Source: Spodoptera frugiperda (lineage: Eukaryota; Arthropoda; Insecta; Lepidoptera; Noctuidae). From it: DNA of 64,000 bases. Each line of letters opens with the position of its first letter. Positions within the stretch are counted from its first letter, which is position 1. This document shows positions 37,785 through 47,926 of this stretch, in pieces. The stretch covers positions 7,597,649 to 7,661,648 of the forward strand of contig NC_064237.1 of assembly GCF_023101765.2 (NCBI RefSeq). The letters are read 5' to 3'. The translations under genes were made by a program, and so were the position numbers. Below the pieces are notes generated by a model. The model saw only the letters and a list, made by a program, of their open reading frames with translations, had not been told where the DNA came from and did not search any database.

Positions 37785-40700
37785 TTACGGTGGCCGGAGA
37801 TCGTCGCGCGATCCCCGACGCCCGGAGTGTCTCTCGCGACGGCTGGGGCGTGAGGAGGTTCGTTCTCTCACGCGCCCCGCCTCCTCCTTAGCTAGCATGA
37901 CTGCTTCGCAGAAGGAGGAGACGGCATCCCAGTCCCCCTCGCTCCGCACCATGGCTTGTACCAATGCCGGACGCGAGAGGTCGCCGTCGCCGACTACATC
38001 CCTGAGGACACGGCGGTGCTCAGCCCATGCAGGGCACAGCGCCACCGTATGTTCCACTGTGTCCTCAGGACGGTCCTCGCAGTGATGACACCCGGGCGTT
38101 TCCTCCCGCCCAATCAGAAACAGGAACCTACCGAAACTTCCATGTCCGGTAAGCACCTGCGTCAGGCGGTAGGTGAGGACGCCGTGGCGTCTCTCAAGCC
38201 ACTCCTCAAAGAGGGGACTTATCGCTGCAATGACAGCGAGCCCAGCCCTCGGTTGCGACAGTCGTTGCTGCCATTCCGCCATGAGATCGCGCCGGAGCTC
38301 GTCCCGCCACGCACTAATCTGGCGCGGCAGCGGAGTTTCGCCCCGGCGACGCGCGTCGGCGCGCAAACAGAAGACGCGCGCAAGCACTTTCGCCTCCAAA
38401 TCCCACGGCGGTAATCCGGCAAGGAGGTTCGCCGCCTCCCCGGAGATCGTGCGATATCCACGGATCACTCGGATGGCCATGACCCTCTGGGACGTGAGCA
38501 GCGCCCGAGCTGGCCGCCGCATCAGGTTCGGCGCCCACACAGGGGCGCCGTAGAGGGCCATGGACCGCACGATCCCCGCGTACAACCTCCGGCAGGAGGC
38601 ATTTGGCCCCCGAGGTTGGGCAGGAGCCGCTTAAGTGCAGCCCCCGTCCGTTCCAACTTAGGAGCCAAACGTCGGAAGTGCTCCACGAAGTTCCATCGAC
38701 TGTCGAGGACGAGTCCTAGGTACTTCATCGTCGTCTCGACGCCGATGGTAACCCCTCCTGCCGTTATTTGGGACCCATCCGGAGGTGGCGCGTTCCCGCG
38801 GCCATGAAAACACATGGCCTCGGACTTGTGGAGCGCCACCTCGAGTCCCAATTGCCGGATCCTTGCAACGACCGTCGCAACCGCTCTCGCCATTAAATTG
38901 GCCGCCGCCTGGTGCGACCTCCCGTGCGCCAGCACCAGTGTGTCGTCAGCGTAACAGACTACACTGACGCCGTTTGGGAGGTCGGTGCGCAGCACCCAGT
39001 CGTAACCGATGTTCCACAGGAGCGGCCCTAAAACCGAACCCTGTGGAACACCGCGCGACATCTCTCGCCGATTCCACTCACCTTGGTGACCGGGGTACCT
39101 GACGAACCTATCCGTCAGGTAGGCCTCGATAACACGACGGAGATAGGTAGGCACCCGGTGGTACCGGAGTGCCTCCAGTATGCAGCTCCAGGGTAGGGAA
39201 TTGAATGCGTTGGCGATGTCTAGAGACACCGCCACGACGACTCTACCCCTGGACACTGCAGACCCCGTCGTGAGGTCTCTTACGCGCATGATGGCGTCCA
39301 CCGTGGAGCGCCCTCTACGGAAGCCGAACTGGCCGTCCGCGAGGTCCGGCCCAAATCCAGACAAGTGCGCGACGAGGCGGTTCGAAATTATCCTTTCGAA
39401 GACTTTTCCCACCTCGTCGAGCAGCACAATGGGCCGGTACGCGGACGGAGAGTCCGCAGGGCGCCCCGGCTTCTTCACGAGGACCAGTTTTCCCGTCTTC
39501 CACTGAAGCGGGAACTGGCCCCTCTCCAAGCATGCGCTGTAGAGACCTATTAATCGAGGCCCGAGAGCCTCCGAGGCCAGGACCCACGCCTTGCCATGCA
39601 GGCCATCGGGTCCTGGGGCGGTGTTCTTGGCGCCCATCCGGCGCACCGCCGCTCTCATTTCTGCCTCGGTCACCTCCGGCACGATGTCGTCGTCGTCATC
39701 AATGTGGCCCGCATTAGGCACCGCAGGGGGCGGAGTCATGGATGGAGGGGTGAAGCCCCTCCATAGTCGAGGGAACAAGGCGCCGACCACCTCTTCCACG
39801 ATCTCTGGCCGGAGACTCTGAGTCAGCGGGGGAGCCCAGGTGCGGAGCTTATCGCGCACCATTCGATAGGGGCGCCCCCATGGATCTCTGTTCAGAGTCT
39901 CCAGCATCTCCCGGCGGGCTTCCTCTTTAGCCCGCCAGATCTCCGCTTTTAGGGCGGCCTTTGCCGCCTTGTACCCCTCGTACAACTCCGCCTCTCTTAC
40001 CTCCGCGTCTGGAGCGCGGATACGGAGCCTGCGGTGCCTCGTGTACCGGCGGCGCGCAGCTACGCACGCATTGCGCAGAGCAGCCAGCTCTTGCGACCAC
40101 CAGTACACCTGGCGCTTGCGCTGACCTGGCCGGACCCGGGGCATCGCCACGTCACATATTCTGGACATGGCGTCCTGGAGCCATCTTGCCTCCTCGTCGA
40201 TGTCGGCAGGCCTGTCCGGTGGTATCACCCAGGCCTGCACGATTGCGGCTTCCAGGAAAAGCTCCCGGTCCAACTGTCTCAGCGCCCAACGCGGGCCACA
40301 TGGGGCCTGTCTGACTGGCGGGTCCGCGGACTCGGCGGAGACGTCAAACCGGATGTACCGGTGGTCTGAGAACGTCTCCACCTCCTCCATAACGCGCCAG
40401 TCAACGACACGCGGTGACAGAGCAGGGCTGGCGAATGAGATGTCCACCACCGATTCACCCTGCATCCGCACGCACGTGGGGACAGAACCCCGGTTCAGGA
40501 CGACTAGGCCTGTCTCCAGAGCCCAGTCTTCCACCATCCTACCCCGAACGTCGGTGAACCGGGAACCCCAAGCCAAGTTCTTGGCATTGAAGTCCCCGAG
40601 GACAAGTACGGGGAGGGAACGGAACCCGACGACGACGGCGACCAACTCCCTCAGGGAGTTGTGGAACTCGGCGAGAGTTCGGTTCGGAGAGAAATACACG

Positions 40701-40969
40701 CCCACCACAGCGATCTCTCCGAACCGTGCTGCGACACAACCCCGGCCTCTCCGAGCGCTCTCGAGAGTCGGGGTACCGGCGGCGGCCGACGAGATGATAG
40801 TCACCGAGCCGTCTAGGTCCGCCACCCAGTGATCCCTGGGCGGGACGAAATACGGCTCGGAGACTACAGAAACGTTGATCGACCACTGCGCCATGCTCTG
40901 GAGCAGCAGGTCCTGAGCTGCGGCGCAGTGGTTAATATTCGCCTGGAGGAGGCGGAATGGATTAATTAT
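37785..40969 (-). pseudogene. R1-type ORF2: endonuclease and reverse transcriptase, one frameshift
   Basis: Frame 1 (from ATG 40894) has endonuclease motifs SEPYF, GDFNAKN and SDHRYI. It is followed by reverse-transcriptase blocks QFGFRRGRSTVDAI, SLDIANAFNS, GVPQGSVLGPLL and the catalytic CYADDT. At about 38604-38611, in a GGCCCCC run, one base is missing and the protein continues in the next frame from LYAGIVRSM to the stop at 37785. That part includes the C-terminal zinc-like motif CHHC-(9)-H-(4)-C. The joined length of about 1,050 residues is normal for the R1 clade. Starting at the ATG would lose endonuclease motif I (NINHC, about 15 residues upstream and in frame), so the true protein must start nearer the ORF1 stop (40966), which it overlaps in another frame. 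Such coupling by reinitiation is known for related elements. It would cut the target and copy the element's RNA. Confidence 0.85.
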
Positions 40970-43080
40970 TGGAAATCCATCACGACCTCCTCCCTGGCGG
41001 CACTACGGCCGGCGGTGGCCACGGCGGCGGCAGCAGTGGCGACTGCTGCGGTGGTGGCGGCGGAAGCGACGGGGGCGGCAGAGGGCCTACCCTTGCCCCT
41101 GGGTTTGGTAGGTGGGGAGCAGGCCTTGCTCCCGGCCCTGTGATTGGCCGGCTTGCCAGCCGCCGCACATGCGTCGCAGTGCAGCGGGGCGGTGCACGAG
41201 CCGGCCCTATGACCGGGCTGACCGCAGCGGAAGCAGCGGTCGCTGCGGTCAACCTCCGAGGTGCATTTAACGCTCACGTGGTGGCCCACGTGGCAGCGGT
41301 AGCACCTCAGAGGCCGGGCCTCGAGCAGCTTGACCTGCGCCGAGACCCACCCCACCAGGAGCCTTCTGCCCTCCTTAATCTTTTTGGCCGCTGTCACGGG
41401 GCAGCTTACCACCACCGTGCGCAGCCCCGAGTTGTCCGGACGGATGGTGCCTGCCTTGACCTGGTCAACAGGGCACCCTCCCGTCCTGGCGACAGCGGCC
41501 ACTACCTCATACTCCGTCGCAGAGTCGTCCAGGCCCAATATTCTCAAGTCTAGGCACTTGATGGGTCTGGACACGCGGGCCTCATCCGCACCGAGGCACG
41601 TCCTGAGCCTTTCTGCTAGGGCGTCAGCGGATGAACCGCTGGCCGCGCCGGGGACCTCAAGTAGACGGGCTCCAGTCGCCGTCACCTTCATTGTGAACCC
41701 GTCAGGGGCCCCGAACTCTGCGGGAGTCACCGCCCCCTTCACTTTGGCGAGGACGTCGCCATATGTCACGCCCCTCTTGACCGCATCGGGCTGTAATGTA
41801 ATAACTACAGCCGCGGTCTTAGGGGCGAGAAGCAAGGCCGCAGCGCGCTTCTCCTTGCGCTGCTGCTGGCGCCGCTGCCGCTGCGCTTTCTTGCGGCGCT
41901 TCCTCGCCTCTTTGGCGACTCTCCTCGCCTCACCGACAACCTGCCACTCGCTACTATTAGCAGCTCTTGCTGGCGGGGTAGGCTCGCCCGTGGCTGTGGC
42001 TCCTTCAGCCTGCTGAGTCACAGCACCCCTTCTCCTTCTGCTGCGTCCAGCAAGCGCATTCGCCTCCGTTGTAGCTGGCGCCTGCACCGCTGGGGGTGCT
42101 GGGGTCCTCGCTGGAGGAGCCGCTCGTGGTCTCGCCACAGGTTGAGAAACCCGACCACTCGTGGTCGGGGGCCCAGCGGCAACAGCGGCGTATGACGTCG
42201 AAGTCGGCGATCTCGAGGCTGCCAGCGGGGGACGGAGTAGTCTGCTCTCCAGCACGTCAAAACGTTGCCGGAAAGCAGCCATCTCCCTGCGCATTAATCC
42301 GAGGAAATCAGGCTCCGCCGAGGGGTGAGGTTGGCTTCGGCAAACGGCAAGCTCAGCCTTGGTCAACCGAAGCTCTGCCTCCAGAGCTGCATTGGACGCC
42401 GATAAGCGCGCCAGCTCTCGCCGCATTTCGGCAAGCCCCTGGTGCACTTTTCCAGCTGAGGGAACTCTGCACACATTGAAGACCGCCGCCATGATTTCGG
42501 TCTCCACCGACTTCAGCTGTGCAGCTCCAGCAGCCTGGGATTTCTTCCCAGCTACCTGGCGGAGCCCCTCCCTTACAACTTGGCGAAGCGTCTCAGAGCC
42601 GCGCTCGCTTTTTAAAGCCTCACCGTCCGAAACCTCCATTACGGAGGAGTCCGAGAGGGCAGCACTTCGCAAGGCGCCACTCTCTGCAGCCACTAGCTCA
42701 GTTGGCTCGCACCGTGCAGTGGCTGCCGACCTCTTGCTCCTCTTGCCTCTACCCCGCGCGGCCGTGGCGATTTTAGGAGGGGCTGGGGCCTCCAGCACGT
42801 TGGAGGACGAAGACTGTCCCTGGCCCTCCTCCACCCTGGGACGCTTAAAGGTACTCCTCGTTACGCGCGTTGAGCTTACACTCACGGCGCATGCCGATGA
42901 ATCGGACTCCGCGCCCGACTCCCTCCTACTTGAGACCCGTGTGTTGGGTTTGCTGGACTCGTCCAGCGCCTCCCCACGGGCACCAGAGCCTCTCGGGCTC
43001 TCTGCAACTACTACTGCAGGCGAGCCGAGCTCACCTGCACTCTCCTCCTCTGGTTTTTTGGTTTTGGTATTTGATTCCAT
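40966..43080 (-). CDS. R1-type ORF1 (gag-like, CCHC zinc knuckles)
   Basis: 704 residues, intact. The N-terminal half is Ser/Glu/Ala-rich with a probable coiled coil (about residues 210-250), then an Ala/Pro-rich and a strongly basic region (RKRRKKAQRQRRQQQRK). The C-terminal half carries the gag-like fold and three zinc knuckles: 593-606 (CX2CX4HX4C), 616-629 (CX2CX4HX4C) and 635-654 (longer, irregular spacing), as is usual for this clade. It should bind the element RNA to form the ribonucleoprotein. It ends in MDFQ-TAA, overlapping the open frame of ORF2. The Ala-rich tail before the stop is encoded by GCN-type triplet repeats. Since ORF2 is frameshifted, this copy could at most supply ORF1 protein. 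Confidence 0.85.
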   Translation of the reverse strand: MESNTKTKKPEEESAGELGSPAVVVAESPRGSGARGEALDESSKPNTRVSSRRESGAESDSSACAVSVSSTRVTRSTFKRPRVEEGQGQSSSSNVLEAPAPPKIATAARGRGKRSKRSAATARCEPTELVAAESGALRSAALSDSSVMEVSDGEALKSERGSETLRQVVREGLRQVAGKKSQAAGAAQLKSVETEIMAAVFNVCRVPSAGKVHQGLAEMRRELARLSASNAALEAELRLTKAELAVCRSQPHPSAEPDFLGLMRREMAAFRQRFDVLESRLLRPPLAASRSPTSTSYAAVAAGPPTTSGRVSQPVARPRAAPPARTPAPPAVQAPATTEANALAGRSRRRRGAVTQQAEGATATGEPTPPARAANSSEWQVVGEARRVAKEARKRRKKAQRQRRQQQRKEKRAAALLLAPKTAAVVITLQPDAVKRGVTYGDVLAKVKGAVTPAEFGAPDGFTMKVTATGARLLEVPGAASGSSADALAERLRTCLGADEARVSRPIKCLDLRILGLDDSATEYEVVAAVARTGGCPVDQVKAGTIRPDNSGLRTVVVSCPVTAAKKIKEGRRLLVGWVSAQVKLLEARPLRCYRCHVGHHVSVKCTSEVDRSDRCFRCGQPGHRAGSCTAPLHCDACAAAGKPANHRAGSKACSPPTKPRGKGRPSAAPVASAATTAAVATAAAAVATAGRSAAREEVVMDFQ

Positions 43081-43710
43081 TCAGTTCCCACGAGTGTGGG
43101 GGAAATATTCAGTCCACCCAGGCAGTGCCCCTGTACCTGGGTAAGTAGAGGGTGTACCTGGGTAAGTGTATATTTGTATCCCAACTAGAGGGTCCACCGG
43201 TCCCCTAGCTGGGGGTGCGCTCGAGACTGACACTACTCCTCAGCCACGCATACCCTCGCCGCGCACCAGAACTTGGTATTGGAGGAATTTTTTATAGAGG
43301 TTAACTTCCTCGCGGTCCGGGTGATTAAGCCAAGACCCTCGTCCCGTTCAGAGTCATAAAACATGACCATGACATCTTCCCGGATTACGATATCAACGGT
43401 TGCAGTCGGGAACAACTTGTGCCCCGATGCTGCTCGTTGGCAGGGTGAGTGCACAACGAGCACCGTCCTTGCCTCTCCGCCACGCTCTCTGCTAAGTCAG
43501 AGAGACGGGTGGAAAGACGCTCCCTCGGAGGCGCAGGCCATGTGTCAGCACAGAGCCTGCCGCCTTTGGAACCCATCTCGGGTCCTTCCGCTTCGTCCAG
43601 AAGTTCGCTACAGGCAATAGCCTCTCCAACCCTATCACCCCCGTTAGGGGGACTATTACCTGTACCCAGGGTGCACCACGGGGAGGTCTTCTGGCACCGC
43701 ACCCCATTTA
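43081..43710 (-). other. 5' UTR of the R1-type LINE
   Basis: GC-rich sequence upstream of ORF1, ending where composition falls back to AT-rich near 43710. It contains a 20-base direct duplication including GTACCTGGGTAAGT (plus strand 43134-43147 and 43154-43167). The frames here are not gag-like. An internal pol II promoter is expected for such elements, but none is identifiable. Confidence 0.55.
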
Positions 43711-43772
43711 TCTAATGCTGATGTTCCCTTTTCATTGCTTTTTTTAATTCAGCAACACAAATTAATACGCAA

Positions 43773-44047
43773 CGTCAAGCCTTTTACCCCAAAGGGGTAG
43801 GCAGAGGTGCACATTACTGCATGCTATACAATGTACACCCAGTTTTCACGATTTGTGTTATAAGTCCCATGTAATAAGGGGTGAGCATATTGCCATATAC
43901 TGGGCTCAATTCCAGACTCCGTGCTACCATTGATTTTTTTAAGAAAATCTGGATAAAAGCACAGTAATACTTTGCCCCACCCGGGAATTGAACTCGAGAC
44001 CCCTGTCCGGCAGGCTTATTTGCTACTACTTGACCAACGGGGCAGTT
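43773..44047 (-). mobile_element. tRNA-derived SINE, copy C
   Basis: Same family as copy A, with tail CCCCAAAGGGGTAGGC, TATTGCCATATACTGG and a slightly damaged B box (one base off, GAGTTCAATTCC). The tRNA-like head is shortened by a few bases. It lies immediately 5' of the R1-type LINE. Confidence 0.8.
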
Positions 44048-44441
44048 AACGAGGTAGTCGCCAAAAAACTAATATTACATAACCTCACTACATACCGCAC
44101 TCATTTACTTGAAGTACTGTAATCGGAATCATTGATCGTTTGTAACAAGGAAAATTCGTACTAAAGTCGCTTTGAATATACACATCTGATATTCTTTTAG
44201 TTTGCTTCGTTACTGCGGTACATACAATCACACATATGCTTTGAGGGGGGTTCCATCACACAATGACGTCTAGACGCATTCATTCAACGCTTCGCATCGT
44301 GCGTAACCAAGAACCTATTACCTAGCTTGTACTTAATAGAGCGGTGTGTTCTAAGCGGGAACAACATCGACATTATACATGTTTTTAAGGAAGGTTTTCG
44401 TTTGACAAAATCTAGTATTTTATTTTTTTATTTGTTACGTT
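44048..44441. other. AT-rich spacer between two SINEs
   Basis: Nothing recognised. Confidence 0.5.
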
Positions 44442-44704
44442 CGTCACGCCTTTTATCCCCGAAGGGGTAGGTAGAGATGCACATTATGGCACGTAATGCC
44501 ACTGTATAATGTACACCCACTTTTTCACAATATGTTATATGTTGTAAGTCCCATGTAATAGGTGGCGAGCCTATTGCCATATACTACTTAGAAATTTTCG
44601 AATAACCGAAAAAAAACCAACAATACTTCGTTCGACCCGCGAATCTAACCCGAGACCCCTTGCCCGGCAGTCGCACTTGCAACCACTCGGTCAACGAGGC
44701 AATC
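44442..44704 (-). mobile_element. tRNA-derived SINE, copy D
   Basis: Nearly full length: CGTCACGCCTTTTATCCCC at the 3' side and a tRNA-like head at the 5' side (CTCGTTGACCGAGTGG on the minus strand). An internal deletion removes the GGCTCAATTCCAGACTCC segment, and the B box has two changes. Confidence 0.8.
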
Positions 44705-46069
44705 GAATATTTTATTCATATTATAAACGACTTTAAAAACGAGCACGTTCTGGAAATTCAATATTTTTATAGTCTTTAATAGTTGCCATAGGTTTTCAAT
44801 AATTATGGTATTGAAATAAATCGTTACTTTGATCAATGTATTTACTACCACGAACCAAGCCACAGGCGGAGCTCTAGTCTTCAACTGAAATTGCATCACG
44901 TATTTTGATTAGTTAGGGACCCGTAAAACTTTTGATTTACTAACATTGTTGAATATAAATTATGCGCGTATGTAATAACAGGATTAGTTTCGTTTGCAGA
45001 CTCCGTTCACCTTTTGATGGTAATACCAGTAAAGCTTAGCTTTAATACAGGCTAGGTGTTAGCCTGTTATCGCTTTTAATAGATAGAATGGATTGACAAT
45101 TTTTAAGAATTCCTTTGTCTCATCTGGTTCTGAAACTGGACTGGTTAAATTTTACATTTTCTTTTTCTAAACGAGACTAAATATCATTTGTTTTTATCAA
45201 CTTCACAGTACTATTATTGCGGGGTACAAAAGTCTGAAAGGAGTTTCATAATATGTACATAATTACATACATACATACATACATAACCTCACGCCTGTCT
45301 CCCATGTAACAAGACAGAGACGATGAAACGCCAATTGCAACGAATCTTACATACTTCTTAGTTATGTAATAGTACTGACAATAAATTAGGTACACAAGTA
45401 ATGAAAAGATAATATCGACGGTTGAGAGATCAATTTGGTCTAAAAGATTTTTTGCGATAATGAGTTATATACATCATTTGATGGAGAAAAAATCGGTGAT
45501 TCCGAATGTGTATATAAATTAATATCACAAAAAATATCGCTTAGATCAATTAGCCTTTCAACCATCGATATATATTCATGTAACAAGCATATAATAAACA
45601 ACTTCAACCCTTTTGAAAATGGCATTAAGGTTCAATTTTATGCAACTGCAATATCGAATACTAAAACCAGCACGTCTGCATACAGCTTTAGCTATAGTTA
45701 TGATTAATAGTGTTAACAGGAATGTGTTTACTTACTGCTTACCATTTGAAGTGTTAACGTTTACTCAGTTTTTGATTAATGTGTCCCACGGGTAATGGTT
45801 TCAGTACCTTCACTTTTTGTTTGCATTTCATATCATCATTAATTTATGTACTTTAGTTATATTTGAGACTTATTGCTAAAGATTTGATAGTTTAGTTTGT
45901 GATAATACCTTTTGTGAATATTTCGTTTTGTAATATTAAGTGGTGGTTAAATCATTAATTGTGAAGCTGATTGAAAAATAGTAACTTGGGGGTTTCTTGC
46001 TCGTTCTTCTTCATAGGTATCTACACTTCGGAACGCACAAATAGCTTCACTGGAGGACTGACCGACAGA
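44705..46069. other. AT-rich intergenic DNA
   Basis: No gene recognised. The interval includes the short dispersed repeat at 45.26 kb listed separately. Confidence 0.5.
45262..45355 (+). mobile_element. dispersed repeat, second copy (CGCCTGTCTCCCATG type)
   Basis: Begins with an (ACAT)n microsatellite, then CCTCACGCCTGTCTCCCATG, GACAGAGACGATG, AACGCCAATTGCAACG and CTTACATACTTC. It matches the piece at 30.64 kb but extends further. Confidence 0.5.
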
Positions 46070-46150
46070 CAGACATTTTTTATATTATGTATTTGCTTTG
46101 ACGCTTAAAAGTGCCTTCCTGGTCTATTTGAAAATTTGACTTTGACTTCA
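46070..46150 (+). mobile_element. dispersed-repeat tail with GACTTTGACTT end
   Basis: CCTTCCTGGTCTATTTGAAA followed by TTTGACTTTGACTT is the same tail as at 18.2 kb. It is truncated and sits directly before a Helitron. Confidence 0.45.
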
Positions 46151-46157
46151 GTGATAA

Positions 46158-46531
46158 TCTTTATATATATAATTCTTCTGTACGTGTGTATGTCACTGAA
46201 CTCCTCTTAAACGACTAGACGGATTTTGATGAAACTTTTTGTGTGTGTTCAAGAGGATCTGAGAATGGTTTAGATTCACAATTTTGTCCGCTGGACAAAG
46301 TTTTTTTAATTAATTTTTAATTTATTAGTAGTTGTTGATTTTGGAATGTTTTACATCGGATCCGACGGACGGCGCTACCATCGCAGTGTCAAATATTAAT
46401 GACGTTAGATATTGTCATAACATTTGAATAATAATTTTCATGAAAAAGGTCCAGAATGTTTTAGCTTATTTAAAAAGTTTAAAATTTTCAAATTAACGTG
46501 TAGACAGGACAACGTCTGTGGGGTCCGCTAA
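46158..46531 (+). mobile_element. non-autonomous Helitron
   Basis: Starts TCTTTATATATATAATTC after an A and ends CCGCTAA before a T, the TC...CTRR structure with A^T insertion. A weak hairpin (ACAG/CTGT) precedes the end. The body contains CCTCTTAAACGACTAGACGG and AATTTTGTCCGCTGGAC, a family seen widely in moth genomes. About 374 bp, no coding capacity. Confidence 0.7.
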
Positions 46532-47487
46532 TTAATTACAAAAATTTTCAGTAAAACAAATGCCGATCAACTTTTTCTTTCAACATTTCAACAACACAGC
46601 AATCAATACTCTATTCACTTTCTTGTATACTCATATAGTTTATTCATCCCTTCAGTACAGCGTGGTGTATTGTTGTAGTATGTTATGGCGTACAACGGCC
46701 GACCGACAATTCAATCACAGTCAATTCAAATCTCCTCAATAAAGATTATAAAGGCCGTCCGTGGCTCGTAGCCTCGACCGTGTGGCTCCGACCGCGATTG
46801 CTGGATTCATTAATAAATCACAAAACAAAAGCAATTTGTGAAACTAAAAGCTTTTAAATATTAATGTAGTCAATAGGCACTTAAGTACAAGTAACTCATT
46901 AAGTCCCAACACTACACAAGCTCTCAACAATATTCGTATACAATCAAATTACATAATCTAACTAAAACGGATTAACAATAAATTCAATTGTCGAGTATTA
47001 CAGTCAACTATGTACATAGAAAATCGGTTTATAAACAAATAACGATCAAAGCTCAGAGTAAAGTGTTTCAAACATTGTTAGGAATTCTAACTTCATTAAT
47101 ATCAAAACTAAGTTATTAATAAAACAAGTTCCCTTGAAGATGACCACAGAAACTAAGTAATGGTGACTCCTCGTTTACTTCAAAACTGAGTTTCAATTTC
47201 ACTGGCCTACCTTCGTCAAAGGAAATTCTATTAATCTCGTATTACGGAACTGTCCAAGTAAAATTAGGCCAAGTCAAGAGTCTTAATGTCTTACCTGCAT
47301 TAATGACATGCACATTACAAAACATCAAACAAGTACTGAATAAGCCGGCTGGATATGATAATAATGTGAGGTACAGAACAGTAGAACACGAGTAACATTT
47401 GATGTGAAGATAGAACTAATAAATGAGTGAGGCACGCACATTAATTAGTTGATGAGATAAGACCTTGAAGGGGAGATAAGGTGGATA
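46532..47487. other. AT-rich intergenic DNA
   Basis: Nothing recognised. Confidence 0.5.
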
Positions 47488-47706
47488 CCTGAAAGGTATA
47501 ATTTGAAGCGTCGATCGCGCGCTCTGCTGCAAGGCCTGCGAGACCGGCGGCGCTCAGTCTGTCGTCGGGAGCCGAGGTGTGCGGCCGTGTCGCTGTCCGT
47601 CGCGAGCCTCTCCACCCCCTCTGTTGCGATTGCGAAGTGCGCTAACTTTAAAATGTCCCACAACTCCCGAATGTTGTTACCAGTGAACCGCAAGCTTGAA
47701 AGTGAC
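47488..47706 (-). other. GC-rich non-repetitive island, candidate exon or promoter
   Basis: A compositional peak in AT-rich DNA that matches no repeat in the window. On the minus strand it starts near an arthropod initiator match (TCAGTC, 47708-47703) and ends at a donor-like CAG|GTATCC (47487 boundary). It could therefore be a 5' UTR exon of a minus-strand gene, and chaoptin is the nearest one lacking its first exon. The open frame inside (82 codons, including LRFTGNNIRELWDIL) vaguely resembles one leucine-rich repeat but then turns into Arg-rich sequence without family resemblance. On the plus strand a second initiator match (TCAGT near 47555) exists. Function unproven. Confidence 0.3.
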
Positions 47707-47883
47707 TGATGAAGTTGAGCAAATATTACAGTTCCATTTAAACGATCAAACAGTTACCAAACTTTGGATTTCCATCGAATTGTAGTGGTTTTTGAGATGT
47801 GATTAATTAATAAGTAGCTATTCGTAAGTATACAGTATTTTATTATACTTTTTTTAAGTGATTGTAGTGTATTTTTTGAATGA

Positions 47884-47926
47884 AAAAGATCAAAGGGGTT
47901 TATTAAATAAACCTTTTTGATCTTTT
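47884..47926. repeat. 21-bp inverted repeat (hairpin)
   Basis: AAAAGATCAAAGGGGTTTATT pairs with the following reverse copy, with two mismatches and one central base. It could form a cruciform or be a tiny MITE remnant. Confidence 0.6.

Larger units (their letters stand above)
37578..43710 (-). mobile_element. R1-clade LINE, nearly full length
   Basis: A GC-rich block of about 6.1 kb in AT-rich DNA carries, from right to left, a 5' UTR (to about 43710), a gag-like ORF1, an endonuclease/reverse-transcriptase ORF2 and a short 3' UTR. The order, the three zinc knuckles in ORF1, the apurinic-type endonuclease, and the Cys-His motif after the reverse transcriptase fit the R1 clade. No 28S rDNA or TTAGG telomere repeats flank it, so it is not at a classic R1, TRAS or SART target. 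No poly(A) and no target duplication were identified. Relative to the shorter tail copies at 21.8 and 29.0 kb it seems to lack the last 60 to 80 bases of the 3' end. One frameshift makes ORF2 non-functional as sequenced. Confidence 0.85.

Noticed and set aside
37897..42776. Numerous long frames inside the R1-type LINE on the plus strand and in other minus-strand frames
   Set aside because: Antisense or off-frame shadows of GC-rich ORF1 and ORF2 without conserved motifs.
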